DNA of 64,000 nucleotides from Nocardioides sp. Root240 (GTDB taxonomy: Bacteria > Actinomycetota > Actinomycetes > Propionibacteriales > Nocardioidaceae): the NCBI RefSeq assembly GCF_001428825.1, contig NZ_LMIT01000002.1, forward strand, positions 430,375-494,374. Direction: 5' to 3'. Position 1 is the stretch's first letter, and every line of letters begins with the position of its first letter. Shown here one piece after another: positions 20,431 to 28,982 of the stretch. The notes below the pieces were generated by a model. It saw only the letters and a program-made list of their open reading frames with translations, had not been told where the DNA came from and ran no database searches. Position numbers and translations under genes: made by a program.

Positions 20431-21416
20431 TGCGTCGCCTCCAGCTGCCGACCCTGGTCCTGGCGCTGGCTTCGGTCCTGGCCCTGGCTGCGTGCCAGGG
20501 CCAGGGGCCGCTGGCCGGGCCCGATGACACGGTGGATGCCGTGGCCTCGGGCGGGGTCGAGCCGCCCGGTCTCTGGGACGGCCAGTCCCTCCTGCTCGAG
20601 GGGGCGCTCTACGTGCTGAGCGGGCCGGACGCCTACTCCGCCGACGTGCTCGAGGCGCGGCTGCCCGGTGGCGAGCTGCGTCGGTTGACCGCCAACCCCC
20701 GGGGCTTCGGGATCTCCGCGCTGTCGGCGTCCGATGCCGGCATCGCCCTGGCTAGTGCCGAGAACGGCTCGGACCAACTGCGCGTGCTGGCCGGCGGTCG
20801 TTCGGCGCTGTGGGGCCGGCAGTCGGCCATGGGCCCGTCGATCGACGGCCGGGGGCGGGTGCTGGCCGCCCGTGGCACCGACACCGGCTCGGCCACCGAC
20901 GTCTACGTCCCGGGCCGGCCACGGCGAGAGCTGCTCCCCAACGACCCCCGCGACCCCGCGGCCGTCTGGGGACCGCACGGCACGGTCCTGGTGGCCGCGC
21001 CGACCCAACCGGGTCCCGGTGTGGCCACCCGGCTGCAGGAGCGGGACGTGCAGGGACGGCTGGTCCGCGACCTCGGGCGGCCCGGCGGACGGTTCTCACT
21101 GCTGGCCAATCCCTATCCCGACCGCCAGCCGGTGACCGCCCTCAGGCCGGGGATGCACGCGACCGGCTTCGTGCTCACCGACGACCTGAAGCGCACGATC
21201 CCGGTCCCGTCCGACTGGGACATCGGCTGCTGGAACCCGCACGGCACCGCGCTCCTGGTGACGAAGGGCACGTCCGTCGGGCTCTGGCGGCCGGGGCGAC
21301 CACGGCAGGTCACGGTGGTGGGAGCCTCCGCGGTGCCGATCTTCGACTGTGCGTGGCTCACTGGCCCGATTCGCGGCCTGCCACCCGCATTGCCGGAGCG
21401 GAGCCCTTCTGGCTAG
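20430..21416 (+). CDS. Lipoprotein, possible beta-propeller
   Basis: A 328-residue protein with a lipoprotein signal peptide (LALASVLALAACQGQG; lipobox LAAC, Cys at about 21). The mature chain has repeating strand motifs with Trp and Gly-Asp turns (SGPDAYSADVLEARLPGGEL, WGPHGTVLVAAP, WNPHGTALLVTKG), suggesting a WD40/TolB-like propeller; this is structural inference only. It is coupled to the upstream secreted protein by TGATG. The -10 of the mihF promoter overlaps its stop codon. Confidence 0.65.
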   Translation: MRRLQLPTLVLALASVLALAACQGQGPLAGPDDTVDAVASGGVEPPGLWDGQSLLLEGALYVLSGPDAYSADVLEARLPGGELRRLTANPRGFGISALSASDAGIALASAENGSDQLRVLAGGRSALWGRQSAMGPSIDGRGRVLAARGTDTGSATDVYVPGRPRRELLPNDPRDPAAVWGPHGTVLVAAPTQPGPGVATRLQERDVQGRLVRDLGRPGGRFSLLANPYPDRQPVTALRPGMHATGFVLTDDLKRTIPVPSDWDIGCWNPHGTALLVTKGTSVGLWRPGRPRQVTVVGASAVPIFDCAWLTGPIRGLPPALPERSPSG

Positions 21417-21419
21417 ATT
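21390..21419 (+). promoter_or_regulatory. Promoter for mihF-gmk-rpoZ
   Basis: TTGCCG (21390-21395), 18-bp spacer, TAGATT (21414-21419). The -10 overlaps the TAG stop of the preceding lipoprotein gene. The resulting leader contains a perfect 8-bp hairpin (GCGGTGGC 21425-21432 / GCCACCGC 21446-21453). Confidence 0.5.
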
Positions 21420-21424
21420 GACCG

Positions 21425-21453
21425 GCGGTGGCCGGGTTTCGCCGCGCCACCGC
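21425..21453 (+). terminator. Hairpin between lipoprotein gene and mihF
   Basis: Perfect 8-bp arms GCGGTGGC and GCCACCGC around a 13-nt loop; it could end the lipoprotein transcript or stabilise the mihF leader. Confidence 0.4.
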
Positions 21454-21489
21454 TGATCCGTGTCTCGACCACCGAAGGACTCCGACCCC

Positions 21490-21804
21490 GTGGCCCTGCC
21501 CCCACTGACACCCGAACAGCGCCAGGCCGCCCTGGAGAAGGCGGCCGCCGCCCGGCGCGAGCGGGCCGAGGTGAAGAACCGGCTGAAGAACTCCGGTGCC
21601 TCCATCAGCGAGGTGCTCCAGCAGGGCCAGGTCAACGACGTCATCGGCAAGATGAAGGTCCTCGACCTCCTGCAGTCGGTGCCCGGGCTCGGCAAGGTCC
21701 GCGCCCGCCAGGTGATGGAGCGGCTCGGCATCGCGGAGTCCCGCCGCGTGCGTGGTCTCGGCACCAAGCAGGTCGCCGCGCTGGAGCGTGAGTTCGCCGA
21801 GTGA
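21490..21804 (+). CDS. mihF: Actinobacterial integration host factor
   Basis: A 104-residue nucleoid protein of the actinobacterial sIHF/mIHF type, unrelated to HU/IHF of proteobacteria. [20 protein letters not shown] and [18 protein letters not shown] form the N-terminal helix. [21 protein letters not shown] is the helix-hairpin-helix-like DNA-binding motif, and [14 protein letters not shown] the C-terminal contact. Start GTG at 21490 fits the conserved beginning and has GAAGGA about 10 nt upstream; the in-frame GTG at 21460 adds residues not seen in the family. It sits next to gmk as in Streptomyces and Mycobacterium. Confidence 0.93.
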   Translation: MALPPLTPEQRQAALEKAAAARRERAEVKNRLKNSGASISEVLQQGQVNDVIGKMKVLDLLQSVPGLGKVRARQVMERLGIAESRRVRGLGTKQVAALEREFAE

Positions 21805-22367
21805 GTGCGAAGCTCTTCGTCCTCGCCGGCCCCACCGCGGTCGGCAAGGGCACGGTGGCTGCTGCGATGCGCGACCAGCACCCCGAGATCTACCTGTCCG
21901 TCTCGGCGACCACCCGGCCGCCGCGGCCCGGCGAGGTCGACGGCGTCCACTACCACTTCGTCAGCGTCGAGGAGTTCGACCGGCTCGTGGCCGAGGGCCA
22001 GATGCTCGAGTGGGCCGTCGTCCACGGCGTCCACCGCTACGGCACCCCGCGCGGCCCGGTGACCGAGGCGCTCGCCGCCGGTCGTCCGGCCCTGCTGGAG
22101 ATCGACCTCCAGGGCGCCCGCCAGGTCCGCGAGACCGCGCCGGACGCCGTCTTCGTCTTCCTCAAGCCGCCGTCCTGGGAGGAGCTGGTCCGCCGGCTCG
22201 TCGGTCGTGGCACCGAGGACGAGGAGGAGCGGGAGCGTAGGCTGGCCACGGCCCGCGAGGAGCTGGCCGCGGAGGCCGAGTTCGACGTGACGATCGTCAA
22301 CCGCGAAGTTCATTCTGCCGTCGAGGAGTTGGTATCCTTGATGGTTGATTCATCCACCGAACTGTGA
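21801..22367 (+). CDS. gmk: Guanylate kinase
   Basis: A 188-residue enzyme phosphorylating GMP to GDP. The P-loop reads [16 protein letters not shown], with Thr-Ala where many homologues have Ser-Gly, still compatible with GxxxxGKG. The GMP-binding region is [23 protein letters not shown] and the lid [14 protein letters not shown] follows. GTG at 21801 overlaps the mihF stop by 4 bp. rpoZ follows, linking guanylate supply and RNA polymerase. Confidence 0.96.
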   Translation: MSAKLFVLAGPTAVGKGTVAAAMRDQHPEIYLSVSATTRPPRPGEVDGVHYHFVSVEEFDRLVAEGQMLEWAVVHGVHRYGTPRGPVTEALAAGRPALLEIDLQGARQVRETAPDAVFVFLKPPSWEELVRRLVGRGTEDEEERERRLATAREELAAEAEFDVTIVNREVHSAVEELVSLMVDSSTEL

Positions 22368-22375
22368 GGACCTCT

Positions 22376-22705
22376 GTGTCTGCCCCGAACATCGACGCCG
22401 TGGGTGTCACCAACCCGCCGATCGACGACCTGCTGTCCAAGACCGACAGCAAGTACAAGCTGGTCCTCTACAGCGCCAAGCGCGCCCGGCAGATCAACGC
22501 CTACTACTCCCAGCTCGGCGAGGGCCTGCTCGAGTACGTCGGTCCGCTCGTCGAGACCCACGTCCAGGAGAAGCCCCTCTCGATCGCGCTGCGCGAGATC
22601 AACGAGGACCTGCTGACCTGCGAGGACATCGACCCCGCCGAGCTCGCCGCCGAGCAGGCCGCGGCCGCGTCGGCCACCGAGACCCCGGCCGCTCCCGCCG
22701 AGTGA
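22376..22705 (+). CDS. rpoZ: RNA polymerase omega subunit
   Basis: A 109-residue subunit that supports assembly of beta-prime. [32 protein letters not shown] is the conserved core, in particular [17 protein letters not shown]. The C-terminal extension ([20 protein letters not shown]) is actinobacterial. I prefer GTG at 22376, which has GAGG 6 nt upstream, over the GTG at 22364 that overlaps the gmk stop. Confidence 0.95.
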   Translation: MSAPNIDAVGVTNPPIDDLLSKTDSKYKLVLYSAKRARQINAYYSQLGEGLLEYVGPLVETHVQEKPLSIALREINEDLLTCEDIDPAELAAEQAAAASATETPAAPAE

Positions 22706-22718
22706 TCTGACGGCCCTC

Positions 22719-23957
22719 GTGTCCCGGCCCCGTGTGGTGCTCGGTGTGTCCGGCGGGATCGCGGCCTACAAGGCCTGCGAGCTGCTCCGCCGGTTCACCG
22801 AGTCCGGCCACGACGTGACGGTGGTTCCCACGGCGGCGGCGCTGGAGTTCGTCGGCGCCCCGACGTGGGCGGCCCTGTCCGGCAAGCCGGTCTCGGCCGA
22901 GGTCTGGACCGGCGTGCACGAGGTGCCGCACGTCCGGCTGGGCCAGACGGCAGACCTGGTCGTGGTCGCCCCGGCGACCGCGGACCTGATGGCGAAGGCC
23001 GCCCACGGGCTGGCCGACGACCTGCTGACCAACACGCTCCTCACCGCGCGCTGCCCGGTCGTGCTGGCCCCCGCCATGCACACCGAGATGTGGGAGCACC
23101 CGGCGACGGCGGCCAACGTCGCCACCCTCCGCTCGCGCGGGGTGCTGGTGATCGAGCCCGCCGAGGGCCGGCTGACCGGCGCCGACACCGGCAAGGGCCG
23201 CCTGCCCGACCCGGAGGAGATCTTCGAGGTCGCCCGCGACGTGCTGGGGCGCGCCGCGGCCGGCGGGTCCGGTGCGCCGGGTGCGCCCGCCGACCTCGCC
23301 GGACGCCACGTCGTGGTGTCCGCCGGCGGCACCCGTGAGCGGCTCGACCCGGTCCGCTTCCTGGGCAACCGCTCGTCGGGTCGCCAAGGCTACGCCCTCG
23401 CCCGCGCCGCGGCCGCGCGCGGCGCCGAGGTCACCCTCATCGCGGCCAATGTGTCGCTGGGCGACCCTGCGGGCGTCAAGGTGGTCCGCGTCGAGTCGAC
23501 CGCCGAGCTGCGCGACGCGGTGCTGACCGCGGCAGCGACCGCCGACGCCGTGGTGATGGCCGCCGCGCCCGCCGACTTCCGTCCGACAGCGGCGTCGGAC
23601 ACGAAGATCAAGAAGTCCGACGACGGCTCCGCGCCGTCGATCACGCTGCAGCAGAACCCCGACATCCTCAAGGAGATCTCGCAGCACCGGGTCCGCCCGG
23701 GCGCGGTGATCGTCGGGTTCGCCGCCGAGACCGGTGACGCGACCGGCAGCGTCCTCGACCTGGCCCGCGCCAAGCTGGCCCGCAAGGGCTGCGACCTGCT
23801 GGTCGTCAACGACGTCAGCGGGGGAGCGGTCTTCGGGAGCACCGACAACGAAGCGGTGATCCTCGGCGCCGACGGCTCCTCGGTCGAGGTACCGCACGGG
23901 TCGAAGTCGGCGCTGGCCCACCAGATCTGGGACGAGGTCGTCGCTCGTCTTTCCTGA
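22719..23957 (+). CDS. coaBC: Bifunctional phosphopantothenoylcysteine decarboxylase / phosphopantothenate-cysteine ligase
   Basis: A 412-residue two-domain CoA biosynthetic enzyme. The N-terminal FMN CoaC domain (about 1-180) begins [19 protein letters not shown] and has the [13 protein letters not shown] loop and the [16 protein letters not shown] flap. The CoaB domain (about 190-412) has [19 protein letters not shown] and the CTP-binding AAPADFRP with KIKKS. Its position after rpoZ and before metK is the standard actinobacterial order. Confidence 0.96.
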   Translation: MSRPRVVLGVSGGIAAYKACELLRRFTESGHDVTVVPTAAALEFVGAPTWAALSGKPVSAEVWTGVHEVPHVRLGQTADLVVVAPATADLMAKAAHGLADDLLTNTLLTARCPVVLAPAMHTEMWEHPATAANVATLRSRGVLVIEPAEGRLTGADTGKGRLPDPEEIFEVARDVLGRAAAGGSGAPGAPADLAGRHVVVSAGGTRERLDPVRFLGNRSSGRQGYALARAAAARGAEVTLIAANVSLGDPAGVKVVRVESTAELRDAVLTAAATADAVVMAAAPADFRPTAASDTKIKKSDDGSAPSITLQQNPDILKEISQHRVRPGAVIVGFAAETGDATGSVLDLARAKLARKGCDLLVVNDVSGGAVFGSTDNEAVILGADGSSVEVPHGSKSALAHQIWDEVVARLS

Positions 23958-24051
23958 GAGCCTCTTTGCTGAGACACAGGAGCATCACCTCCAGCGGTCC
24001 GTATCGTTGGAACACAGCCCATACCTCCCCCCATACAGGAGTTCCCACCTC

Positions 24052-25251
24052 ATGACCGGACGTCTGTTCACGTCGGAGTCGGTGACCGAGGGTCACCCGG
24101 ACAAGATCGCCGACCAGATCAGCGACACCGTTCTCGACTACCTGCTCGAGCACGACCCCAAGAGCCGCGTCGCGGTCGAGACCCTGCTGACGACCGGCCT
24201 GGTCGTCGTCGCCGGCGAGGTGACCACCGAGGCCTACGCTCCCGTGGCCCAGCTGGTGCGCGAGAAGATCCTCGAGATCGGCTACGACTCCTCGGACAAG
24301 GGCTTCGACGGCAACTCCTGCGGTGTGCAGGTCGCCATCGGTGCCCAGTCGCCCGACATCGCGCAGGGCGTCGACACGGCTGAGGACGTCCGCCTCGGCG
24401 GTTCCTCCGACGAGCTGGACAAGCAGGGCGCGGGCGACCAGGGCCTGATGTTCGGCTACGCCTGCGACGACACCCCGGAGCTCTTCCCGCTGCCGATCAA
24501 GATCGCGCAGACGCTGGCCGAGAAGCTCACCGCGGTGCGCAAGGACGGCACGCTGCCCTACCTCCGTCCCGACGGCAAGACCCAGGTCACCATCGAGTAC
24601 GACGAGGACGACCGCGCCGTCCGGGTCGACACCGTCGTGCTGTCCACGCAGCACGCGGAGGACGTCACCCAGGAGCAGATCGCGGCCGACATCACGGCCA
24701 AGGTCATCGAGCCGGTCCTGCAGCAGTTCAAGACCAGCGTCCCGTTCGACGGCTACAAGCTGCACATCAACCCGACGGGCAAGTTCGTCGTCGGTGGCCC
24801 GATGGGTGACGCCGGCCTGACCGGTCGCAAGATCATCGTCGACACCTACGGCGGCATGGCTCGCCACGGTGGCGGCGCGTTCTCCGGCAAGGACCCGTCG
24901 AAGGTGGACCGCTCGGCCGCCTACGCCATGCGCTGGGTCGCCAAGAACGTCGTCGCCGCGGGCCTGGCCCGTCGCTGCGAGGCCCAGGTCGCCTACGCCA
25001 TCGGTGTCGCCAAGCCGGTCGGTGTCTTCATCGAGACCTTCGGCACGGGCATCGTCCCGGACGAGAAGATCCAGGAGGCCGTGCTCGAGGTCTTCGACCT
25101 GCGTCCGGCCGCCATCCTGCGCGACCTCGACCTGCGTCGTCCGATCTACGCCAAGACGGCTGCCTACGGTCACTTCGGCCGTGAGCTCCCCGAGTTCACC
25201 TGGGAGCGGACCGACCGCGCGGAGGCCCTCAAGGCCGCCGTCGGCATCTGA
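24052..25251 (+). CDS. metK: S-adenosylmethionine synthase
   Basis: A 399-residue enzyme forming SAM from methionine and [23 protein letters not shown] (N-terminal ATP loop), [10 protein letters not shown] and [19 protein letters not shown] (phosphate-binding) are intact. ATG at 24052 follows AGGAG at 24037-24041; an in-frame upstream ATG at 24007 would add 15 non-homologous residues. I looked for a SAM riboswitch in the 94-bp leader and saw none. A strong hairpin terminator follows the gene. Confidence 0.97.
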   Translation: MTGRLFTSESVTEGHPDKIADQISDTVLDYLLEHDPKSRVAVETLLTTGLVVVAGEVTTEAYAPVAQLVREKILEIGYDSSDKGFDGNSCGVQVAIGAQSPDIAQGVDTAEDVRLGGSSDELDKQGAGDQGLMFGYACDDTPELFPLPIKIAQTLAEKLTAVRKDGTLPYLRPDGKTQVTIEYDEDDRAVRVDTVVLSTQHAEDVTQEQIAADITAKVIEPVLQQFKTSVPFDGYKLHINPTGKFVVGGPMGDAGLTGRKIIVDTYGGMARHGGGAFSGKDPSKVDRSAAYAMRWVAKNVVAAGLARRCEAQVAYAIGVAKPVGVFIETFGTGIVPDEKIQEAVLEVFDLRPAAILRDLDLRRPIYAKTAAYGHFGRELPEFTWERTDRAEALKAAVGI

Positions 25252-25267
25252 CCCCTTCAGGCTCTCC

Positions 25268-25307
25268 AGGTCCGCCCGTCGTCCCTCCGGGGACGGCGGG
25301 CGGACCT
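25268..25307 (+). terminator. Terminator after metK
   Basis: Eleven-bp perfect arms AGGTCCGCCCG (25268-25278) and CGGGCGGACCT (25297-25307), with an additional GTCC/GGAC inner stem; very stable, no long T-tract. Confidence 0.65.
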
Positions 25308-25326
25308 CGTTGCAAGCGGAGGAACC

Positions 25327-28300
25327 ATGCGTCGCGTCCTTGCCAGCGCCTGTGCCGCCCTCGCGGCGACCGCCGCGCTCGCGGTGGTCCCTCCGTCGTA
25401 CGCCGCGCGACCCGACGACGGTGAGGCGGCCCTGCAGGCCGATGCCGACGGCCCGCTGCGGATCCGCCGCGAGCACGGGGTCGCCACGTTCGTCGGCAAG
25501 CCCGCCGGCACCGACCTCGACAACCCGGGGGTCGGGCGTCGCACGCCCGCCTCCGTGGCGGCGCGCGCCCACCTCGACCGGTACGGCGAGGCGATCGGCG
25601 CCGACCGGTCGGGCACGCGGCTCGTGGAGCGCAGGACGGTCGGGAAGCCGGGCGAGGGCCAGCTGGTGCGCTACCAGCAGCAGGTCGGCGGTGTCCCGGT
25701 CCTCGGCGGCGAGGTCGTGGTCGGCCTGGGAGCCGACCACGAGCTGGACTCGCTGAACGCCCACCTCTCCGACGCCACCGGCGTCCCCGCCCCCACGCTC
25801 GCGGAGGACGACGCCCGCGCCGTCGCCGCGGGCACGGTCCGGAGGGCAGTCGGTCGCCGAGTTCAGGTGGAGGACGGCGGCCGCTGGGTCCTCGACCCGG
25901 AGGCGGTGGGACTCGACGCCACTCCTGAACGGGGCGGGGTCCGCGGTGTGTGGCGCTTCGAGGTGCGGGCCGGGAGCGCCGTGCGACGCCTGGTCCTCGT
26001 CGACGACCGCACGGGCGACGTCCTGCTCGACGTGGACCTGGTCGAGGACATCGACCGCACCGTGTGCGACCGGGCCAACGTCTGGGGCCAGGAGGTGCCC
26101 TGCACCACGGACGCGGTGCGCACCGAGACCTCGGGACCGTCCGCGGTCGCGGACGTGGAGGCGGCGTTCGCCCATGCCGGTGCGACGTCCACCTTCTACC
26201 AGCAGGTCGGCTTCTTCGACCTGACCTCGCTGATCGGCTACCCGACCGCGTCCGGCCTCAAGCTGTCGTCGACGGTCCGCTTCTGCCCCAACTCCGGTCA
26301 GAACTGCCCGTACGCCAATGCGTTCTGGAACGGCCAGGGCATGTTCTACGGCCAGGGGTACGCCGCCGCGGACGACGTCGTCGGCCACGAGATGACCCAC
26401 GGCGTGATCGAGCGGTCCTCGGGTCTCCTGTACTGGGACCAGCCCGGCGCCATCAACGAGTCGCTGGCCGACATCATCGGCGAGATCGTCGACCACCGGA
26501 ACGTGGGCCCCGGCGACACCGCAACGGACTGGCGCCTCGGCGAGGACCTGCCGAACGGCGCGATCCGCGACCTGGCGAACCCGCCGGCCAAGGGCCAGCC
26601 GGACCGGATGACCAGCGCCCTCTGGGACGCCGACCTCCGCTACGAGGACGGCGGCGGGGTCCACCGGAACTCGGGCGTGGGCAACAAGGCGTTCCACCTG
26701 ATCTCGCAGGGCGGCACCTTCAACGGCCAGACGATCACCGGCATCGACGCGGGGGATCCCAGCCTGACCAGGTCGGGTCTCCTCTGGGTCCGCACGATGG
26801 CCGGCCTGACCGCTTTCACGGAGTACGCCGACCTGGCGGTCGTGCTCCAGCAGACCTGTGCGCAGCTGGTGGACCTGAACTGGTTCACCGCCGCCGACTG
26901 CACCGCCGTCAACAAGGCGATCCTGGCCACCGAGCTGACCTCGCCGCCGACCAGCGACCCGGAGAAGGACGCACCCCGCGGCTGCCCGGACGGCCGCTTC
27001 CCGCGGACCCTGTTCGACTCGGAGACCGGGAGCGACCCGACCGCGAAGCTCGCTCCGGCCCCCGGTTGGGGCCGCACACCGGCGACGCCGGTCAACGCCG
27101 CCTACGGTGTGAACGCCTACTCCGGCGACACGGCCTGGGTCGCCGAGGACCCGCCGGGAGCCGTCTCGCGGTCCCTGCGGTCCGCCGCGCCGATCGCCGT
27201 CCCGCAGGGCCAGCCGTCGTACCTCGCCTTCCGGCAGTGGTACCTCTTCGACTTCGGCATCGACCCGGCCAACGGCACCGGCTACTGGTACGACGGCGGC
27301 ACGCTCGAGATGACGTCCGCGGCCGACGACACCTCGTGGGTGTCGTTGTCCAACTACCCGTGGGACAACGGGCCGACGAGGGTCCTGCAGCCACCCAACG
27401 AGACCCGCAAGGCCTTCGCCGGCAGCAGCCGCGGCTGGATCGGCAGCAGGGTGGAGATCACCGGCTTCGGCGGCCAGTCGGTCCGCCCGACCTTCACGGT
27501 CCGCACCGACGAGTCGTACGGCGGGCCGGGCTGGTACCTCGACGACATCCTGGTCTACACCTGCGACCTGGGCCTGGCGGCCACTGTCGCCCCCACCCTG
27601 CCCGCGACCACCCCTCGTGTCGGGGTCACGGTGAGCGTGACGGCGCCGACGTGGAACCTGCCCGACGCGGTCACGTCGTACCAGTGGCGGCGCGACGGGG
27701 CGCCCGTGGCCGGGGCGACCCAGCCGAGCTACACGCCCGTCGCGGGCGACGTCGGCACCGCGTTGAGCGTCGTGGTGACGGGCACGTCCGGCGGGCAGAC
27801 CGTTCCCGTGGTGCTCGCCGCCCCGGCGCCGGTCGAGGCCGCGCCGGTGCCACTGCAGGCGACGATGCCGCCCAGCCTCCCGGCGACCGCGCCGCGGGTC
27901 GGGACGGCGTTCACGGTGACCGCGCCGGTGTGGAACCAGGCAGGCGTGACGACGACCTACCAGTGGCGCCGTGACGGCCAGCCGATCGTCGGGGCGATGT
28001 CCGCGAGCTACACGCCGGTGGCTGACGACCTCGGCACGACCATCGGCGTCATCGCGACCGGGACGCGCGGCGAGCAGGTCGTCGAGCTGGCCCCGGTCAC
28101 GGCAATCGCCGCGGTCCAGGCGGCCCCGCCGCCGCTGCAGGCGACGACACAGCCCAGCCTGCCGGCGACGACGCCTCAGGTCGGCACGCCGATCACCGTG
28201 ACGGCGCCCGTCTGGAACAGGCCCGACGTGGTCACGACCTACCAGTGGCTCCGCGGCGACCAGCCGATCGCCGGCGCCACGCAGCCGTCCTACTCGCCCG

Positions 28301-28944
28301 TCCCAGCCGACGTCGGCACCCGGCTCAGCGTGGTCGCGACCGGCACCCTCGGCGATGAGACCGCATCGGTCGTGGCCGGGCCCATGACGGACGTGCTTCC
28401 CGTGCTCGCCGTCGTGACCGTCCCCAGCCTCGCCGCCGGCGCTCCGCGGGTCGGCCGCGCGATCGCCGTCACCGCACCGACGTGGAACCTGGCGGGCACG
28501 ATCCCGACGTACCAGTGGCGGCGCAACGGGCAGCCGCTCGCCGGCCGGACGCAGGCGACCTACACGCCGGTCGCCGCCGACGTCGGCACGCGCCTCAGCG
28601 TGGTGGTGACGGGCACCAACGGTGCCCAGAGCAAGGCGGTCACGGCGGCGGCGAGCGCCGACACGGCGCTCGGCATCCTCACGGCGCCGCGGACGGTGCG
28701 CACCACCGGCACGCCGTCGGTCGGCAGGCGGCTCACGGCAGCGCGAGGTACGTGGGCGCCGACCGGGATCACCTTCACCTACCGGTGGCTGCGCGACGGC
28801 AAGGTGATCGCGGGGGCGACCCGGGCGAGCTTCGTGCTCCGTACGGTCGACAGGGGCCACCGGGTGGCGGTGCGGATCACCGCGCGGAAGTCGGGCTACG
28901 CGACGGTCGTCCGGACCTCGGCGGCCGTGCTGGTCCGCCGCTGA
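25327..28944 (+). CDS. Secreted M4 (thermolysin-like) metalloprotease with five C-terminal repeat domains
   Basis: A 1205-residue exported protease. The signal peptide ends near PSYAARP (about 25). About 35-260 is the FTP/PepSY-type propeptide (RYQQQVGGVPVLGGEVVV). The catalytic domain has VVGHEMTHGVIE (HExxH, about 354-358) and INESLADIIGE (Glu378 ligand), as in thermolysin. Residues about 560-745 form a jelly-roll or MAM-like domain (WYLFDFGIDP, GWYLDDILVYTC). From about 750 to the end are five repeats of roughly 90 residues carrying W...YQWRRDG.PI.GAT...YTPV..DVG, presumably surface-binding stalks. GGAGGA precedes the ATG. It interrupts the usual metK-priA adjacency and has its own promoter region after a terminator. 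Confidence 0.85.
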   Translation: MRRVLASACAALAATAALAVVPPSYAARPDDGEAALQADADGPLRIRREHGVATFVGKPAGTDLDNPGVGRRTPASVAARAHLDRYGEAIGADRSGTRLVERRTVGKPGEGQLVRYQQQVGGVPVLGGEVVVGLGADHELDSLNAHLSDATGVPAPTLAEDDARAVAAGTVRRAVGRRVQVEDGGRWVLDPEAVGLDATPERGGVRGVWRFEVRAGSAVRRLVLVDDRTGDVLLDVDLVEDIDRTVCDRANVWGQEVPCTTDAVRTETSGPSAVADVEAAFAHAGATSTFYQQVGFFDLTSLIGYPTASGLKLSSTVRFCPNSGQNCPYANAFWNGQGMFYGQGYAAADDVVGHEMTHGVIERSSGLLYWDQPGAINESLADIIGEIVDHRNVGPGDTATDWRLGEDLPNGAIRDLANPPAKGQPDRMTSALWDADLRYEDGGGVHRNSGVGNKAFHLISQGGTFNGQTITGIDAGDPSLTRSGLLWVRTMAGLTAFTEYADLAVVLQQTCAQLVDLNWFTAADCTAVNKAILATELTSPPTSDPEKDAPRGCPDGRFPRTLFDSETGSDPTAKLAPAPGWGRTPATPVNAAYGVNAYSGDTAWVAEDPPGAVSRSLRSAAPIAVPQGQPSYLAFRQWYLFDFGIDPANGTGYWYDGGTLEMTSAADDTSWVSLSNYPWDNGPTRVLQPPNETRKAFAGSSRGWIGSRVEITGFGGQSVRPTFTVRTDESYGGPGWYLDDILVYTCDLGLAATVAPTLPATTPRVGVTVSVTAPTWNLPDAVTSYQWRRDGAPVAGATQPSYTPVAGDVGTALSVVVTGTSGGQTVPVVLAAPAPVEAAPVPLQATMPPSLPATAPRVGTAFTVTAPVWNQAGVTTTYQWRRDGQPIVGAMSASYTPVADDLGTTIGVIATGTRGEQVVELAPVTAIAAVQAAPPPLQATTQPSLPATTPQVGTPITVTAPVWNRPDVVTTYQWLRGDQPIAGATQPSYSPVPADVGTRLSVVATGTLGDETASVVAGPMTDVLPVLAVVTVPSLAAGAPRVGRAIAVTAPTWNLAGTIPTYQWRRNGQPLAGRTQATYTPVAADVGTRLSVVVTGTNGAQSKAVTAAASADTALGILTAPRTVRTTGTPSVGRRLTAARGTWAPTGITFTYRWLRDGKVIAGATRASFVLRTVDRGHRVAVRITARKSGYATVVRTSAAVLVRR

Positions 28945-28969
28945 GCCCGGACGCGTCGGGCCCCGCTGG

Positions 28970-28975
28970 TAGAAC
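28970..28975 (+). promoter_or_regulatory. Leaderless -10 of priA
   Basis: TAGAAC 7 nt before ATG 28983; no Shine-Dalgarno is present, so a leaderless mRNA is likely. Confidence 0.45.
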
Positions 28976-28982
28976 TGCGCCC

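Noticed and set aside
23958..24051. SAM riboswitch before metK
   Set aside because: The 94-bp leader shows none of the conserved SAM-I, SAM-II or SAM-IV cores that I can recognise.
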